This document shows, one piece after another, positions 56,484 through 64,000 of a stretch of 64,000 nt of DNA. How positions within the stretch are numbered: position 1 is the first letter of the stretch; every line of letters begins with the position of its first letter. A program made the position numbers and the translations under genes. The DNA is from Amycolatopsis sp. CA-126428 (lineage in GTDB: Bacteria > Actinomycetota > Actinomycetes > Mycobacteriales > Pseudonocardiaceae): the NCBI RefSeq assembly GCF_002904335.1, contig NZ_PPHF01000155.1, positions 124,001-188,000 on the forward strand, written 5' to 3'. Below the pieces are notes generated by a model that saw only the letters and a program-made list of their open reading frames with translations, was not told the DNA's origin and did no database searches.

Positions 56484-57251
56484 ATGAGCACGCCGTATGG
56501 CGGCAACGACCCACAGCAGCCCCAGTACGGGCAGCAGCCGGGCGGCGCGTACCCGCCGAGCGGTTCGCAGGAGCAGCCGCAGTGGGGGCAGTCGCAGCAG
56601 CCACCTTACGATCCGAACCAGCAGCAGCCGTGGGGCCAGCCGCAGCAGCCCCAGCAACCGCAGCAGTGGGGGCAGCAGCCGGGCGGGTACACCCCGCCGC
56701 AGCAGCCGCAGTGGGGCCAGCAGCCGCCGCCCTACGGGCAGCAGCCCGGAGGCGGGTACCCGCAGAGCGGGCCGCAGGCCCAGCCGCAGTACGGCCAGCA
56801 GCCCGGCGGGGCGTACCCGCCGAGCGGGCCCCAGGCGCAGCCCCAGTACGGGCAGCAGCCGGGCGGCCAGTACGACTACGGCCAGCAGTTCCCCGGCGCG
56901 GCCGCCCCGGAGGAGGAGAAGCCGGCGAAGTCGAAGAAGGGCCTGCTGATCGGCGTGGTGGTGGCGATCGTGGCCGTCGCCGTGTTCCTGGTCCTGGGGT
57001 TCGTCGCGCCCGGGTTCCTGAAGACGCAGGTCTTCAACAACACCCAGATGCAGACCGACGTGCAGAAGCTGCTGACCGAGACGTACAAGATCGACGGCGT
57101 CACCGGCGTGACCTGTCCCGCCGAGCAGAAGGTGGAGGACGGGGCCAAGTTCTCGTGCACCGCCACGATCGCCGGGAAGCCGCAGCAGGTGCCGATCACC
57201 GTGAAGGGCACCGGCGGCAACTACGAGGTTTCCCCGCCCGTCGCCAAGTAG
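56484..57251 (+). CDS. DUF4333 membrane protein with Q/G/P-rich cytosolic tail
   Basis: 255 aa from ATG 56484. Residues 1-140 are repeats of PQYGQQPGGAYPPSG type. A Lys-rich turn (EEEKPAKSKK) and one membrane helix (GLLIGVVVAIVAVAVFLVLG) follow, then the DUF4333 domain (FNNTQMQTDVQKLLTETYKI, GVTCPAEQKVEDGAKFSCTA), with two Cys. DUF4333 proteins are extracytoplasmic of unknown function. The tail shares segments with the 27977 protein. The 157-bp gap after the helicase shows no gene. Confidence 0.9.
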   Translation: MSTPYGGNDPQQPQYGQQPGGAYPPSGSQEQPQWGQSQQPPYDPNQQQPWGQPQQPQQPQQWGQQPGGYTPPQQPQWGQQPPPYGQQPGGGYPQSGPQAQPQYGQQPGGAYPPSGPQAQPQYGQQPGGQYDYGQQFPGAAAPEEEKPAKSKKGLLIGVVVAIVAVAVFLVLGFVAPGFLKTQVFNNTQMQTDVQKLLTETYKIDGVTGVTCPAEQKVEDGAKFSCTATIAGKPQQVPITVKGTGGNYEVSPPVAK

Positions 57252-57275
57252 GAGCGACCCCGGGCGGCCCCGAGT

Positions 57276-57304
57276 CCCGGCTGCCGGTGTTTCCGGTGGC
57301 CGGG
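57276..57304 (+). terminator. Terminator after the DUF4333 gene
   Basis: CCCGGCTGCCGG (57276-57287) pairs with CCGGTGGCCGGG (57293-57304), 12 bp with two G-T wobbles, followed by TTTCGTCGTTT. Confidence 0.75.
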
Positions 57305-57332
57305 TTTCGTCGTTTCCGGAGATGATCCGGGC

Positions 57333-58535
57333 ATGAACGACTTCGAGATCCGGACGCTGGGCACCGGGGAGCACCGGGCGGCGAGCAACCTGTTCCGGGA
57401 GACCGTGCACAACCCGCCGTCCGACGACGCCGAATGGGTGTACGCGGCGCGGTACTACCAGCCCGGGGGTGCGCTCGGGGCGTTCGATCCGGAGCTCATC
57501 GGGACTGCCCGGTTCTTCGACGCGGAGCTGACGGTGCCCGGCGGGGCGCGGCTGCCGATGGTGGGGGTCACCTCCGTGGGGGTGCGCGCCGATCGCACTC
57601 GCCGCGGGGTGCTGCGGGCGCTGATGACGACACAGCTGGCGGACTTCGCCGCCCGCGGGGTGGTGTTCGCGAACCTGCTCGCGTCCGAAGCCGGGATCTA
57701 CAGCCGGTTCGGCTACGGCTTGGCCACCCGGTACCGCACCTACAGCGTCGACCGGCACCGGGCGCGGCTGCGACCGGATGCGCCGATCGGTGGGGAGCTG
57801 GAGCTGCTGGACCTCGACCGGGCGCTGGAAGTCTGCCCCGGTGTGTACGACGGTCTCGAGCACCGGCCGGGGATGATGTCCCGGCCGGAGGTGCTGTGGC
57901 GGCTCTACGAGATGCAGCTGCGGCGGCACGCTTCGCCGGTGAAGGCGGTCGTGCACCACGGGCCCGGTGGGCCGGACGGGTTCGCGACCTACTCCGTCGG
58001 GGGCGCGCTCGCCCACCCGTGGACCAAGACCCTGGAGGTGGCGGACCTGTTCGCCGGTTCCGCGACCGCGTTCGCGGGGCTGTGGCGGTTCCTGCTGGGC
58101 GTCGACCTGGTCGATCGGGTCGTCGCGGATTCGCGGCCGCTGGACGATCCGATCGAGCTGCTGCTCGCCGACCACCGGAGCGGGAACGTCGACCGGATCG
58201 GCGACGAGCACTGGATCCGGCTCGTCGACGTCCCGGCCGCCTTGGCCGGCCGGGCCTACGGGCACGCCGGCCCGGTGGTCGTCGAGGTGACCGACCCGCT
58301 GCTGCCCGGCAACAGCGGCACCTACCTCGTCGGCCCGGACGGTGCCGGGCGCACGGACCGGCCGGCCGGGCTCCGGATGGACGTCACCACCCTGGCGATG
58401 GTCTACCTCGGGACCTGGCGGCCTTCGGCGCTGGCGGCGGCCGGCCGGATCGAGGTCCGCGACCCGGCCGCGCCCGAGGCGGCGGACCTGCTCTTCGGCA
58501 CCCGCGTGGCGGCCTGGAGCGGCAGCCACTTCTGA
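57333..58535 (+). CDS. Eis-like GNAT acetyltransferase, copy 1
   Basis: 400 aa. N-terminal GNAT domain with GVTSVGVRADRTRRGVLRAL (acetyl-CoA loop), then GIYSRFGYGLATRY, where the Tyr acts as general acid in Eis. A second GNAT-like and a C-terminal sterol-carrier-type domain follow. The last residue is Phe (SGSHF), which supplies the catalytic carboxylate in Eis. Relatives acetylate aminoglycosides and peptides at several amines. The substrate here is unknown. Preceded by a terminator. Confidence 0.92.
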   Translation: MNDFEIRTLGTGEHRAASNLFRETVHNPPSDDAEWVYAARYYQPGGALGAFDPELIGTARFFDAELTVPGGARLPMVGVTSVGVRADRTRRGVLRALMTTQLADFAARGVVFANLLASEAGIYSRFGYGLATRYRTYSVDRHRARLRPDAPIGGELELLDLDRALEVCPGVYDGLEHRPGMMSRPEVLWRLYEMQLRRHASPVKAVVHHGPGGPDGFATYSVGGALAHPWTKTLEVADLFAGSATAFAGLWRFLLGVDLVDRVVADSRPLDDPIELLLADHRSGNVDRIGDEHWIRLVDVPAALAGRAYGHAGPVVVEVTDPLLPGNSGTYLVGPDGAGRTDRPAGLRMDVTTLAMVYLGTWRPSALAAAGRIEVRDPAAPEAADLLFGTRVAAWSGSHF

Positions 58536-58589
58536 GCGGGCGCGGAAATCCGCGTGCCGGGCCCGGTCGCGGGCGGCAAGATCGGGAGG

Positions 58590-59807
58590 ATGACCGCCTT
58601 CGACGTCCGCCCGATCACCGAAGAAGAACGCCGCGGCACCTTCGACCTGCTGCGCCGCGCGCTGCACCGGCCGCCCGTCACCGACGACGTCTGGGCCCGG
58701 GCCGGGGATTCGTGGCCCGCCGCGCACAAGTTCGGCGCGTTCGACGGCCGCGCGCCGATCGGGATCGTGAGCTCCTACGAGACCGAGCTCGCCGTGCCGG
58801 GTGGTCGGACGCTGCCGGTCGCCGCGGTGGAGGGCGTCGGCGTCCGCGCCGACCGGACCCGCCGCGGCGTGCTCAGCGCGATGATGGCCGCCCAGCTGGC
58901 CGATTTCGCCGCGCGCGGGCTGCCGCTGGCGGCGCTGCACGCCAGCGAACCCACCATCTACGGGCGGTTCGGCTACGGCTCGGCGGCGCTCGGCAAGACG
59001 CTGCGGGTGACGCGGCCGGCGGCCCGGCTCCAGGAGCGCGTGGCGGCCGGCCGCGACGTCCGGCTGCTCACGCCCGAGGAGGCGGTGAAGGAGGTTCCGG
59101 GGCTGTACCGGCGGATCGGGCTGCACCGGCCGGGCATGATCGGGCGGCCGGAGCTGTGGTGGCCGATCTCGCACGACCGGTACGTCGGCCCGGACGGCGG
59201 CCGGCTCGTCGCCGTCCACAGTGGACCGGACGGGGACGACGGCTTCGTCGTGTACGCCACCATCGACCGCCGGTCGTTCGATTCACCCGATCACGGTGCC
59301 GCGCTGGAAGTCTTCGACCTGCACGGGGCGAGCCCGGCCGCGCGCGCCGCGCTCTGGCGGTTCCTGCTGTCGGTGGACCTGGTCTCGGAGGTGCACGCGC
59401 GGCACCGGCCGGTCGACGAGCCGCTGGCCCTGATGCTGACCGACCCCCGGCACGCGGCGACCACCGCCGTCGAGGACGACCTGTGGCTGCGGCCGATCGA
59501 CGTCACCGCCGCGCTCGCCGCCCGGACCTACCGCGCGGCCGGCCCGGTCGTGCTCGCGGTGACCGACCGGCTGCTGCCGGCCAACACCGGGCACTACGAG
59601 ATCGGCCCGGACGGCGCCCGGCGCACCGACGCGGCCGCGGACCTGGCCCTCGACACCGGCACGCTCGGCATGCTCTACCTCGGGCACTGGGCCGCGACGA
59701 CGCTGGCGGACGCGGGCCGCATCGACGTCCGCGACGCGGCGGCGCTCGGGCGGGCCGACGAGCTGTTCACCACGACGGCCGCTCCGTGGTCCGGCACGCA
59801 CTTCTAG
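58590..59807 (+). CDS. Eis-like GNAT acetyltransferase, copy 2
   Basis: 405 aa from ATG 58590 with GGGAGG upstream. Same order as copy 1: GVGVRADRTRRGVLSAMMAA, then TIYGRFGYGSAALGKT with the catalytic Tyr, and a terminal Phe (SGTHF). Divergence from copy 1 is large outside these motifs, so the duplication is old and the substrates may differ. Overlaps the convergent exonuclease by 4 bp. Confidence 0.92.
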   Translation: MTAFDVRPITEEERRGTFDLLRRALHRPPVTDDVWARAGDSWPAAHKFGAFDGRAPIGIVSSYETELAVPGGRTLPVAAVEGVGVRADRTRRGVLSAMMAAQLADFAARGLPLAALHASEPTIYGRFGYGSAALGKTLRVTRPAARLQERVAAGRDVRLLTPEEAVKEVPGLYRRIGLHRPGMIGRPELWWPISHDRYVGPDGGRLVAVHSGPDGDDGFVVYATIDRRSFDSPDHGAALEVFDLHGASPAARAALWRFLLSVDLVSEVHARHRPVDEPLALMLTDPRHAATTAVEDDLWLRPIDVTAALAARTYRAAGPVVLAVTDRLLPANTGHYEIGPDGARRTDAAADLALDTGTLGMLYLGHWAATTLADAGRIDVRDAAALGRADELFTTTAAPWSGTHF

Positions 59808-60748
59808 GCGCCGGGCAGGGCCTTGAGCAGCCGTTCGACCGAGTTGCCGAGGTTCCACCGTTCGGCCAGCTCGGCGACCCGCTGCGGGTCGGCCGGCGTC
59901 GCGGGCACGGTGTCGGGGCGCGACTGCTCCACCGGCGCGTCGACCGCCACCCGGACGACGGTCGGGGCGACGGCGAGGTAGTCCGCCGCGTCCTTCAGCC
60001 GCAGCCGCGTCTTGAGCGGAACCGCGGAATCCCCGGCGTTGGCGGCGGCCAGCAGGGCGTCGAGCGACCCGAACTGCGTGATCAGCTTCGCGGCGGTCTT
60101 CTCGCCGATGCCCGCGACGCCGGGCAGGCCGTCGGAGGGGTCGCCGCGCATCATCGACATGTCCGCGTACGCGGGCCCGGCGGTCTTGCGGGGCAGGCTG
60201 TAGCGCTCGGCGATCTCGGCGGGCCCGAGGACTTCGGCCTTGGCCCAGCCCTTGCCGACGTAGATGACCGAGGTGGGCGTGGGTTCGCTGCGCACCAGCT
60301 GGAAGAGGTCCCGGTCGCCGGTGATCACCTCGACCGGGTCGGTCTTTTCGCGGGTCGCCAGCGCGCCGATGACGTCGTCGGCCTCGTAGCCGGCGGCTTC
60401 GGCGGTGGCGAACCCGAACGCTTCGAGCAGCTCGAGGATGATCGGCACCTGCGGGGTGAGCGTGTCGGGCACCTCTTCGACGTCCGGGCCGCTGCCGGTC
60501 TCTTCGGCCACCCGGTGCGCCTTGTAGCTGGGCAGCAGGTCGGTGCGGAACTTCGGCCGCCAGTCGGCGTCGAGACAGCAGACCAGCCGCGCGGGCCGCC
60601 GGTCGGTGAGGATCCGCGCGATCGTGTCGGCGAACCCCCGCACGGCGTTGACCTGCGTCCCATCGGCGGCGCGCATCGAGTCGGGCAGGGCGAAGAAGGA
60701 GCGGAAGTACAGGCTCGCGGAGTCGAGCAGGGCAAGGGATCCGGTCAC
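59804..60748 (-). CDS. 5'-3' exonuclease (PolI-type FEN domain)
   Basis: 314 aa. Acidic metal residues appear in LALLDSASLYFRSFFALPDS, CCLDADWRPKFR, YEADDVIGALA and VITGDRDLFQLV, and the H3TH in DGLPGVAGIGEKTAAKLITQ. It is the free-standing polymerase-less FEN of actinobacteria (Rv2090 type), used for flap or RNA-primer removal. GTG 60748 chosen; GTG 60754 is possible. Confidence 0.95.
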   Translation of the reverse strand: MTGSLALLDSASLYFRSFFALPDSMRAADGTQVNAVRGFADTIARILTDRRPARLVCCLDADWRPKFRTDLLPSYKAHRVAEETGSGPDVEEVPDTLTPQVPIILELLEAFGFATAEAAGYEADDVIGALATREKTDPVEVITGDRDLFQLVRSEPTPTSVIYVGKGWAKAEVLGPAEIAERYSLPRKTAGPAYADMSMMRGDPSDGLPGVAGIGEKTAAKLITQFGSLDALLAAANAGDSAVPLKTRLRLKDAADYLAVAPTVVRVAVDAPVEQSRPDTVPATPADPQRVAELAERWNLGNSVERLLKALPGA

Positions 60749-61012
60749 CCGCACAGCCTGCCATGCCCCGGTCCGGGTGGGGGCCAAGCCACGCGACCCG
60801 GCACGGGGACGCGCTCGAGATGTGCGCGGCGGTGGTCCGGGCTCGCGTCGAAGGCCGCGGCTGACCGGTTCGGTCTTCCGGGGCCCGGAATTGTCGGTGG
60901 TGACCGGTAGCGTGGAAAACGGGGGGCGCCCCCGCGGGCCGGGGCGGCTCGCCCTCTGCGGGGCAGGGCGGCTCGGACCTGCAGGCAGGGAGCGGCGGGC
61001 GCTGGGGCGGCT
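60749..61012. other. Intergenic region, no gene found
   Basis: The 530-bp gap between divergent genes has no reading frame with convincing coding bias. It holds G/C runs such as GGGGGGCGCCCCC (60920s) and then the 65-66-bp tandem repeats listed next. Confidence 0.5.
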
Positions 61013-61209
61013 CCACTCGCACCGGCGTGCCACTCGCACCGCCCATCGCAGCGCAGCCGGCGGCGGGGCCGAGAAACTCCACTCGCACCAGCGTGCCACT
61101 CGCACTGGCCATCGGAGCTCAGCCAGCGGCTGCCGGGCGGGCCCCGCTCGCACCGGCGTGGTGCCCCTCGCACCGCCCATCGGAGCGCAGCCGGCGGCGG
61201 CAGGCCGCG
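61013..61209 (+). repeat. Three tandem 65-66-bp repeats
   Basis: Units start at 61013, 61079 and 61144. Each begins CCACTCGCACC or a close variant and contains CGCACCGCCCATCGGAGCGC-like and CAGCCGGCGGCGG-like segments. CCACTCGCACC also recurs within a unit 17 bp later. The array lies just before the Xaa-Pro peptidase promoter. Confidence 0.8.
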
Positions 61210-61265
61210 TCACCCGGCCCGGCATGTCGTGGGCCCGGGCGCGTCCGTCGCCCGCGGCGCCCTAC

Positions 61266-61271
61266 TAGGCT
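61266..61271 (+). promoter_or_regulatory. -10 element of the Xaa-Pro peptidase gene
   Basis: TAGGCT ends 7 nt before ATG 61279; leaderless start predicted. Confidence 0.6.
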
Positions 61272-61278
61272 CGGCTTC

Positions 61279-62421
61279 ATGTCGCGCCGTTCCCTCCACA
61301 CGCCCGCTCCCGACGCCGCCGCCCTGCGGGCGCGGCTGGACCGTGCCCGCGCTGCCGCGGCCGCCGCGGGCACCGATGCCCTGCTGATCGCGCCCGGCTC
61401 CGACCTGCGGTACCTGCTCGGGCAGGCCGGGGGCTCGTTCGAGCGGCTCACCACCCTCGTCGTCCCCGCCGACGGCACTCCCGCGCTGGTCGTGCCGAAG
61501 CTGGAGGCGCCCGGGTACGCCGACGTCCCCACCGATGACCTCGGCGTGGAGCTGCTGACCTGGGTCGACGGCGACGACCCGTACAAGCTCGTCGCCGACC
61601 GGCTCGGCAAGCCCGGCCGGGTCGCCGTCAGCGACTTCACCCCGGCGCTGCACGTCCTCGCGCTGCGGGCCGCGCTCGGGGAGGCCGAGCAGACCCTGGC
61701 CGGTCCGGTCGTGCGGGAACTGCGGATGCGCAAGGACGCCGCCGAGATCGCTTCGCTGCGTGAGGCCGGCGCGGCGATCGACCGGGTGCACGCCCGCGTC
61801 CCCGAGTGGCTGCGGCCGGGCCGCACCGAGGCCGAGGTCGGCGCCGACATCGCCGCGGCCATCGTCGAGGAGGGTCACGTCCGGGCGGACTTCGTGATCG
61901 TCGGCTCCGGCCCGAACGGCGCCAGCCCGCACCACGACGTCTCCGAGCGCGTCATCGAGCGGGGTGACGTCGTGGTCGTCGACATCGGCGGCCCGCTGCC
62001 GGCCGGCTACAACTCCGACTCCACCCGCACCTACGCCGTCGGCGAGCCGCGGGACGCCGACGTGGCCGAGACGTACGCGGTGCTGCAGCGCGCCCAGGCC
62101 GCCGCGGTCGCCGCGGTCAAGCCGCGCGTCACCGCCGAGGCCGTCGACGCCGCCGCGCGGGACGTCATCGCCGAGGCGGGCTTCGGCGAGTACTTCATCC
62201 ACCGCACCGGGCACGGCATCGGCCTGGACGTGCACGAGGAGCCGTACATCATCGCCGGGAACGCGCTGCCGCTGGAGCCGGGCATGGCCTTCAGCGTCGA
62301 GCCGGGCATCTACCAGCCGGGCCGGTGGGGCGCCCGGATCGAGGACATCGTCATCGTCACCGAAGACGGCGTCGAGTCCGTCAACAACCAGCCGCACGAG
62401 CTCGTCGTGCTGGACGCATGA
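61279..62421 (+). CDS. Xaa-Pro peptidase, M24 family
   Basis: 380 aa creatinase-fold peptidase. N-terminal domain about 1-140, catalytic domain about 145-380. Metal ligands: VVDIGGPLPAGYNSDSTRTY (two Asp), HRTGHGIGLDVHEEP (His), AFSVEPGIYQPG and RIEDIVIVTEDG (two Glu). It removes proline-linked N-terminal residues or acts on dipeptides. Overlaps the Lrp gene by ATGA. Confidence 0.95.
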   Translation: MSRRSLHTPAPDAAALRARLDRARAAAAAAGTDALLIAPGSDLRYLLGQAGGSFERLTTLVVPADGTPALVVPKLEAPGYADVPTDDLGVELLTWVDGDDPYKLVADRLGKPGRVAVSDFTPALHVLALRAALGEAEQTLAGPVVRELRMRKDAAEIASLREAGAAIDRVHARVPEWLRPGRTEAEVGADIAAAIVEEGHVRADFVIVGSGPNGASPHHDVSERVIERGDVVVVDIGGPLPAGYNSDSTRTYAVGEPRDADVAETYAVLQRAQAAAVAAVKPRVTAEAVDAAARDVIAEAGFGEYFIHRTGHGIGLDVHEEPYIIAGNALPLEPGMAFSVEPGIYQPGRWGARIEDIVIVTEDGVESVNNQPHELVVLDA

Positions 62422-62873
62422 CGACCGGCGGCCTGGAGCCGCTGGACCAGTCGATCGTCCAAGAGCTCGCGTCCGATGGCCGGCGCAGCTTCACCGACCT
62501 CGCCGAGCGGGTGGGGCTGTCGGTGTCGGCGGTGCACCAGCGGGTGCGCCGCCTCGAGCAGCGCGGGGTCATCCTCGGCTACACCGCGCGGCTCGACGGC
62601 GAGCAGATCGGCCTGCCGCTGACGGCGTTGATCTCGCTGACGCCGAACGACCCGGGCGCGCCGGACGACTACCCGCAGCGGATCCAGCACATCAAGGAGA
62701 TCGAGTCGTGCTACTCGGTGGCCGGCGACGAGTCCTACATCCTGCTGGTGCGCGTCCAGTCGCCGCTGGCCCTGGAGGACCTGCTGCGCCGGATCCGGGA
62801 GGCCGCGAAGGTGTCGACCCGGACGACGGTGGTGCTCTCTACGCCGTTCGAGGGACGTTCGCCGACGTTCTGA
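62418..62873 (+). CDS. Lrp/AsnC-family regulator
   Basis: 151 aa. HTH (LDQSIVQELASDGRRSFTDL, AERVGLSVSAVHQRVRRLEQ) and RAM domain (QHIKEIESCYSVAGDESYIL, ending STPFEG). It senses an amino acid; co-translation with the peptidase suggests control by a peptide breakdown product, probably proline or an adjacent amino acid. Confidence 0.94.
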   Translation: MTTGGLEPLDQSIVQELASDGRRSFTDLAERVGLSVSAVHQRVRRLEQRGVILGYTARLDGEQIGLPLTALISLTPNDPGAPDDYPQRIQHIKEIESCYSVAGDESYILLVRVQSPLALEDLLRRIREAAKVSTRTTVVLSTPFEGRSPTF

Positions 62874-62919
62874 CACCGGCGCTCCGTCCGGCGGCCGGGG
62901 CGCTGGTACGGTAAAAGGT

Positions 62920-63144
62920 ATGGCAACACGTAAGGTCACTCTTTCGCTGGACAGCGGCGCGCTGGAATTCGCCGAACGAGCCGCGAAAGCCCACGGAATC
63001 TCGGTCTCGTCCTGGCTGTCGAAGGCGGCCAGGCGCGAGGCGGTGCGCACGGGTTACACCCCGCAGAGGCCGGAACCGGCCGTCGCGGAATCGGACGAGG
63101 CCGAGCGCAGCGCGGCGGAAAAGGATCTGCGTGCGCAGGGGTGA
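62920..63144 (+). CDS. Antitoxin of a MazEF-like pair (ribbon-helix-helix)
   Basis: 74 aa. VTLSLDSGALEFAERAAKAH and GISVSSWLSKAARREAV form the RHH fold; the acidic tail (AVAESDEAERSAAEKDLR) would bind the toxin. TACGGT (62907-62912) ends 7 nt before the ATG, so leaderless. Overlaps the toxin by 14 bp. Confidence 0.85.
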   Translation: MATRKVTLSLDSGALEFAERAAKAHGISVSSWLSKAARREAVRTGYTPQRPEPAVAESDEAERSAAEKDLRAQG

Positions 63145-63430
63145 AGTCTGGACGTACCACCCCCCGACCGATCCGGCCCGGCAGCGCACGGTGGTGCTGC
63201 TGTCCTCGGACGGGGTGAACGAGTCCGAGCGGCCCTGGCTGCTCGGCACCGAACTCCTCGACCGCGACCCGATGGACATCCTCGGCGTGGCGGTCGACGC
63301 CCGCTACTGGGTCTCGACGCTCAACCTCACCCGGCTCTACCGCCCGTGGTTCGACGAGCGGATCGCCGAGATCGACCAGGACGTCCAGGAACGCATCGAC
63401 ATCGCGTTGCGGGCCGCCCTCGACCTCTGA
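63131..63430 (+). CDS. MazF/PemK-family toxin
   Basis: 99 aa. RRGEVWTYHPPTDPARQRTV is the characteristic start with the catalytic Arg near the RQ position; VVLLSSDGVNESERPWLLGT and SRLRR-type end are partly degenerate. MazF members cut mRNA at short sites. GTG start inside the antitoxin gene. It is followed at once by the second 21-bp repeat array. Confidence 0.8.
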   Translation: MRRGEVWTYHPPTDPARQRTVVLLSSDGVNESERPWLLGTELLDRDPMDILGVAVDARYWVSTLNLTRLYRPWFDERIAEIDQDVQERIDIALRAALDL

Positions 63431-63433
63431 CCC

Positions 63434-63582
63434 GCGTACCGGGAAGGCCGGCCGGCGTACCCCGACGGTCGGCTGGCGTACCTGGAGGGTCGGATGGTGA
63501 GCCGACCCTCCGGGTACGCGAACCGACTCCCTGGGTACGCGAGCCGACCGTCCCGGTACGCGAGCCGGCCCTCGGGGTCAGC
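63434..63582. repeat. Head-to-head array of the 21-bp repeat, copy B
   Basis: Three direct units (63434-63454, 63455-63475, 63476-63496), a 2-bp turn, then four inverted units (63499-63519, 63520-63540, 63541-63561, 63562-63582). The unit is the same as at 24646. The last inverted unit includes the stop codon of the minus-strand SGNH gene. Lies between convergent genes. Confidence 0.9.
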
Positions 63583-64000
63583 GGGCCACGACCTCCGGGA
63601 CCGCGTGGAGCTTGCCGTCCGCGCCGGCCAGGCAGGAGGCGTTGCCGTCCTTGGCCGCGATGAACTCCGTCAGGCAGTTGGCGATCGCGGTGTGGCCGGC
63701 GGCGTTGGGGTGGAACGACTCCTGCAGCGCGTGGCCGGCGCGCTCGGCCTGGGCGAGGTCGGCCAGCTGCAGCGTCAGCCGGGTGAACCACTCCGTCGCC
63801 GGGTTCGCGCCGCCGCTGCAGGCTTCGTGCTTGACGCCCGCCTTGGCCAGGTCCAGGAAGCGGGCCCCGGTCTGCCGAGCTGCTTCCTTCAGGCCGGAGG
63901 ACAGCACACCGATGCCGGTCTGGGCGATCCAGCGCAGGTCTTCGGTGCGGAACGGGCAGCCGTCGAGGGTGCGCAGGTTCTCCGGCAGGTCCGGGCCGAT
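63578..64000 (-). CDS. SGNH/GDSL hydrolase, C-terminal part
   Basis: The last 140 codons of a gene entering from the right edge. The catalytic Asp-x-x-His is seen in ESFHPNAAGHTAIANCL. Cys pairs (DGCPFRT, HEACSGGA, IANCLTE, NASCLAG) suggest disulfides in an exported lipase of the Streptomyces SGNH type. The N-terminus, block I Ser and signal peptide lie beyond the window. Confidence 0.85.
   Translation of the reverse strand: MGPDLPENLRTLDGCPFRTEDLRWIAQTGIGVLSSGLKEAARQTGARFLDLAKAGVKHEACSGGANPATEWFTRLTLQLADLAQAERAGHALQESFHPNAAGHTAIANCLTEFIAAKDGNASCLAGADGKLHAVPEVVAR

Noticed and set aside
53423..56506. Long antisense frame opposite the helicase
   Set aside because: Arg/Pro/His-rich shadow of helY with no domain; nothing supports translation.
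1..64000. Secondary-metabolite gene cluster around the resistance genes
   Set aside because: No PKS, NRPS, terpene, RiPP or tailoring set is present; the ABC-F, MFS and MerR genes stand alone.

Overview
The window is chromosomal DNA from a high-GC actinomycete, most likely Amycolatopsis or a close relative in the Pseudonocardiales. The reasons are the strong G/C third-position bias, a mycothiol ligase (mshC), F420-type enzymes, and a complete Pup-proteasome locus continuing into tatA-tatC and a HelY-type helicase in the usual actinobacterial order. There is no tRNA, rRNA, CRISPR array, insertion sequence or prophage, so this reads as core chromosome with a few small accessory insertions.

Region 1 (1-11.7 kb) is mshC surrounded by regulator-controlled accessory genes. 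These are an amidohydrolase divergent from a TipA-type MerR regulator across a perfect 11-bp inverted repeat, an ABC-F ribosome-protection ATPase with a MarR gene, a winged-helix regulator with an MFS exporter, a serine hydrolase with a small partner, an unusual HTH_38/MarR-like fusion regulator, and a metallophosphoesterase. Region 2 (11.7-27.5 kb) is mostly housekeeping: a CGNR regulator, a phosphotriesterase-like hydrolase, PAC2, metH, a HAD phosphatase, an AdaA-AlkA fusion with ogt (alkylation repair), hisE-hisG, a ParA ATPase, a thioesterase with a RecB-like nuclease, a site-2 protease and trmI.

Region 3 (27.5-50.4 kb) is the pupylation/proteasome locus: the ARC/Mpa ATPase, dop, pup, prcB, prcA, pafA and pafBC. 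Three blocks interrupt it. The first is 31.2-36.8 kb (EamA exporter, DUF3626, F420-type oxidoreductase, ArsR, a small HTH-like protein, aldo/keto reductase, lipoprotein, Nudix). The second is 40.7-43.6 kb (esterase, PAP2-diacylglycerol kinase fusion). The third is 45.2-48.4 kb (beta-propeller, SDR, quinone oxidoreductase, HxlR). Pup ends in Gly-Gly-Glu, so it should be ligated by PafA without prior deamidation by Dop; ARC and PrcBA then degrade the target. PafBC is a DNA-damage-responsive activator.

Region 4 (50.4-64 kb) holds tatA and tatC, a lipid kinase, the HelY-like helicase, a Q/G/P-rich DUF4333 membrane protein, two tandem Eis-like acetyltransferases, a 5'-3' exonuclease, an Xaa-Pro peptidase with an Lrp regulator, a MazF-like toxin-antitoxin pair and a truncated SGNH hydrolase.

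Four non-coding signals are not explained by the genes. (i) Two arrays of the same 21-bp unit are arranged head-to-head, several copies one way and then several inverted (24.6 and 63.4 kb). (ii) A near-identical 44-nt palindrome occurs twice (21.8 and 45.1 kb). (iii) GTATAACGACCTATAC, a GTATA-N6-TATAC dyad, is perfect at two places that bracket the DUF3626/oxidoreductase/ArsR block and partly conserved at two more. (iv) Many genes carry a TANNNT -10 hexamer 6-7 nt before the start codon, which predicts widespread leaderless transcription. All functions are read from sequence motifs alone; no database search was run.
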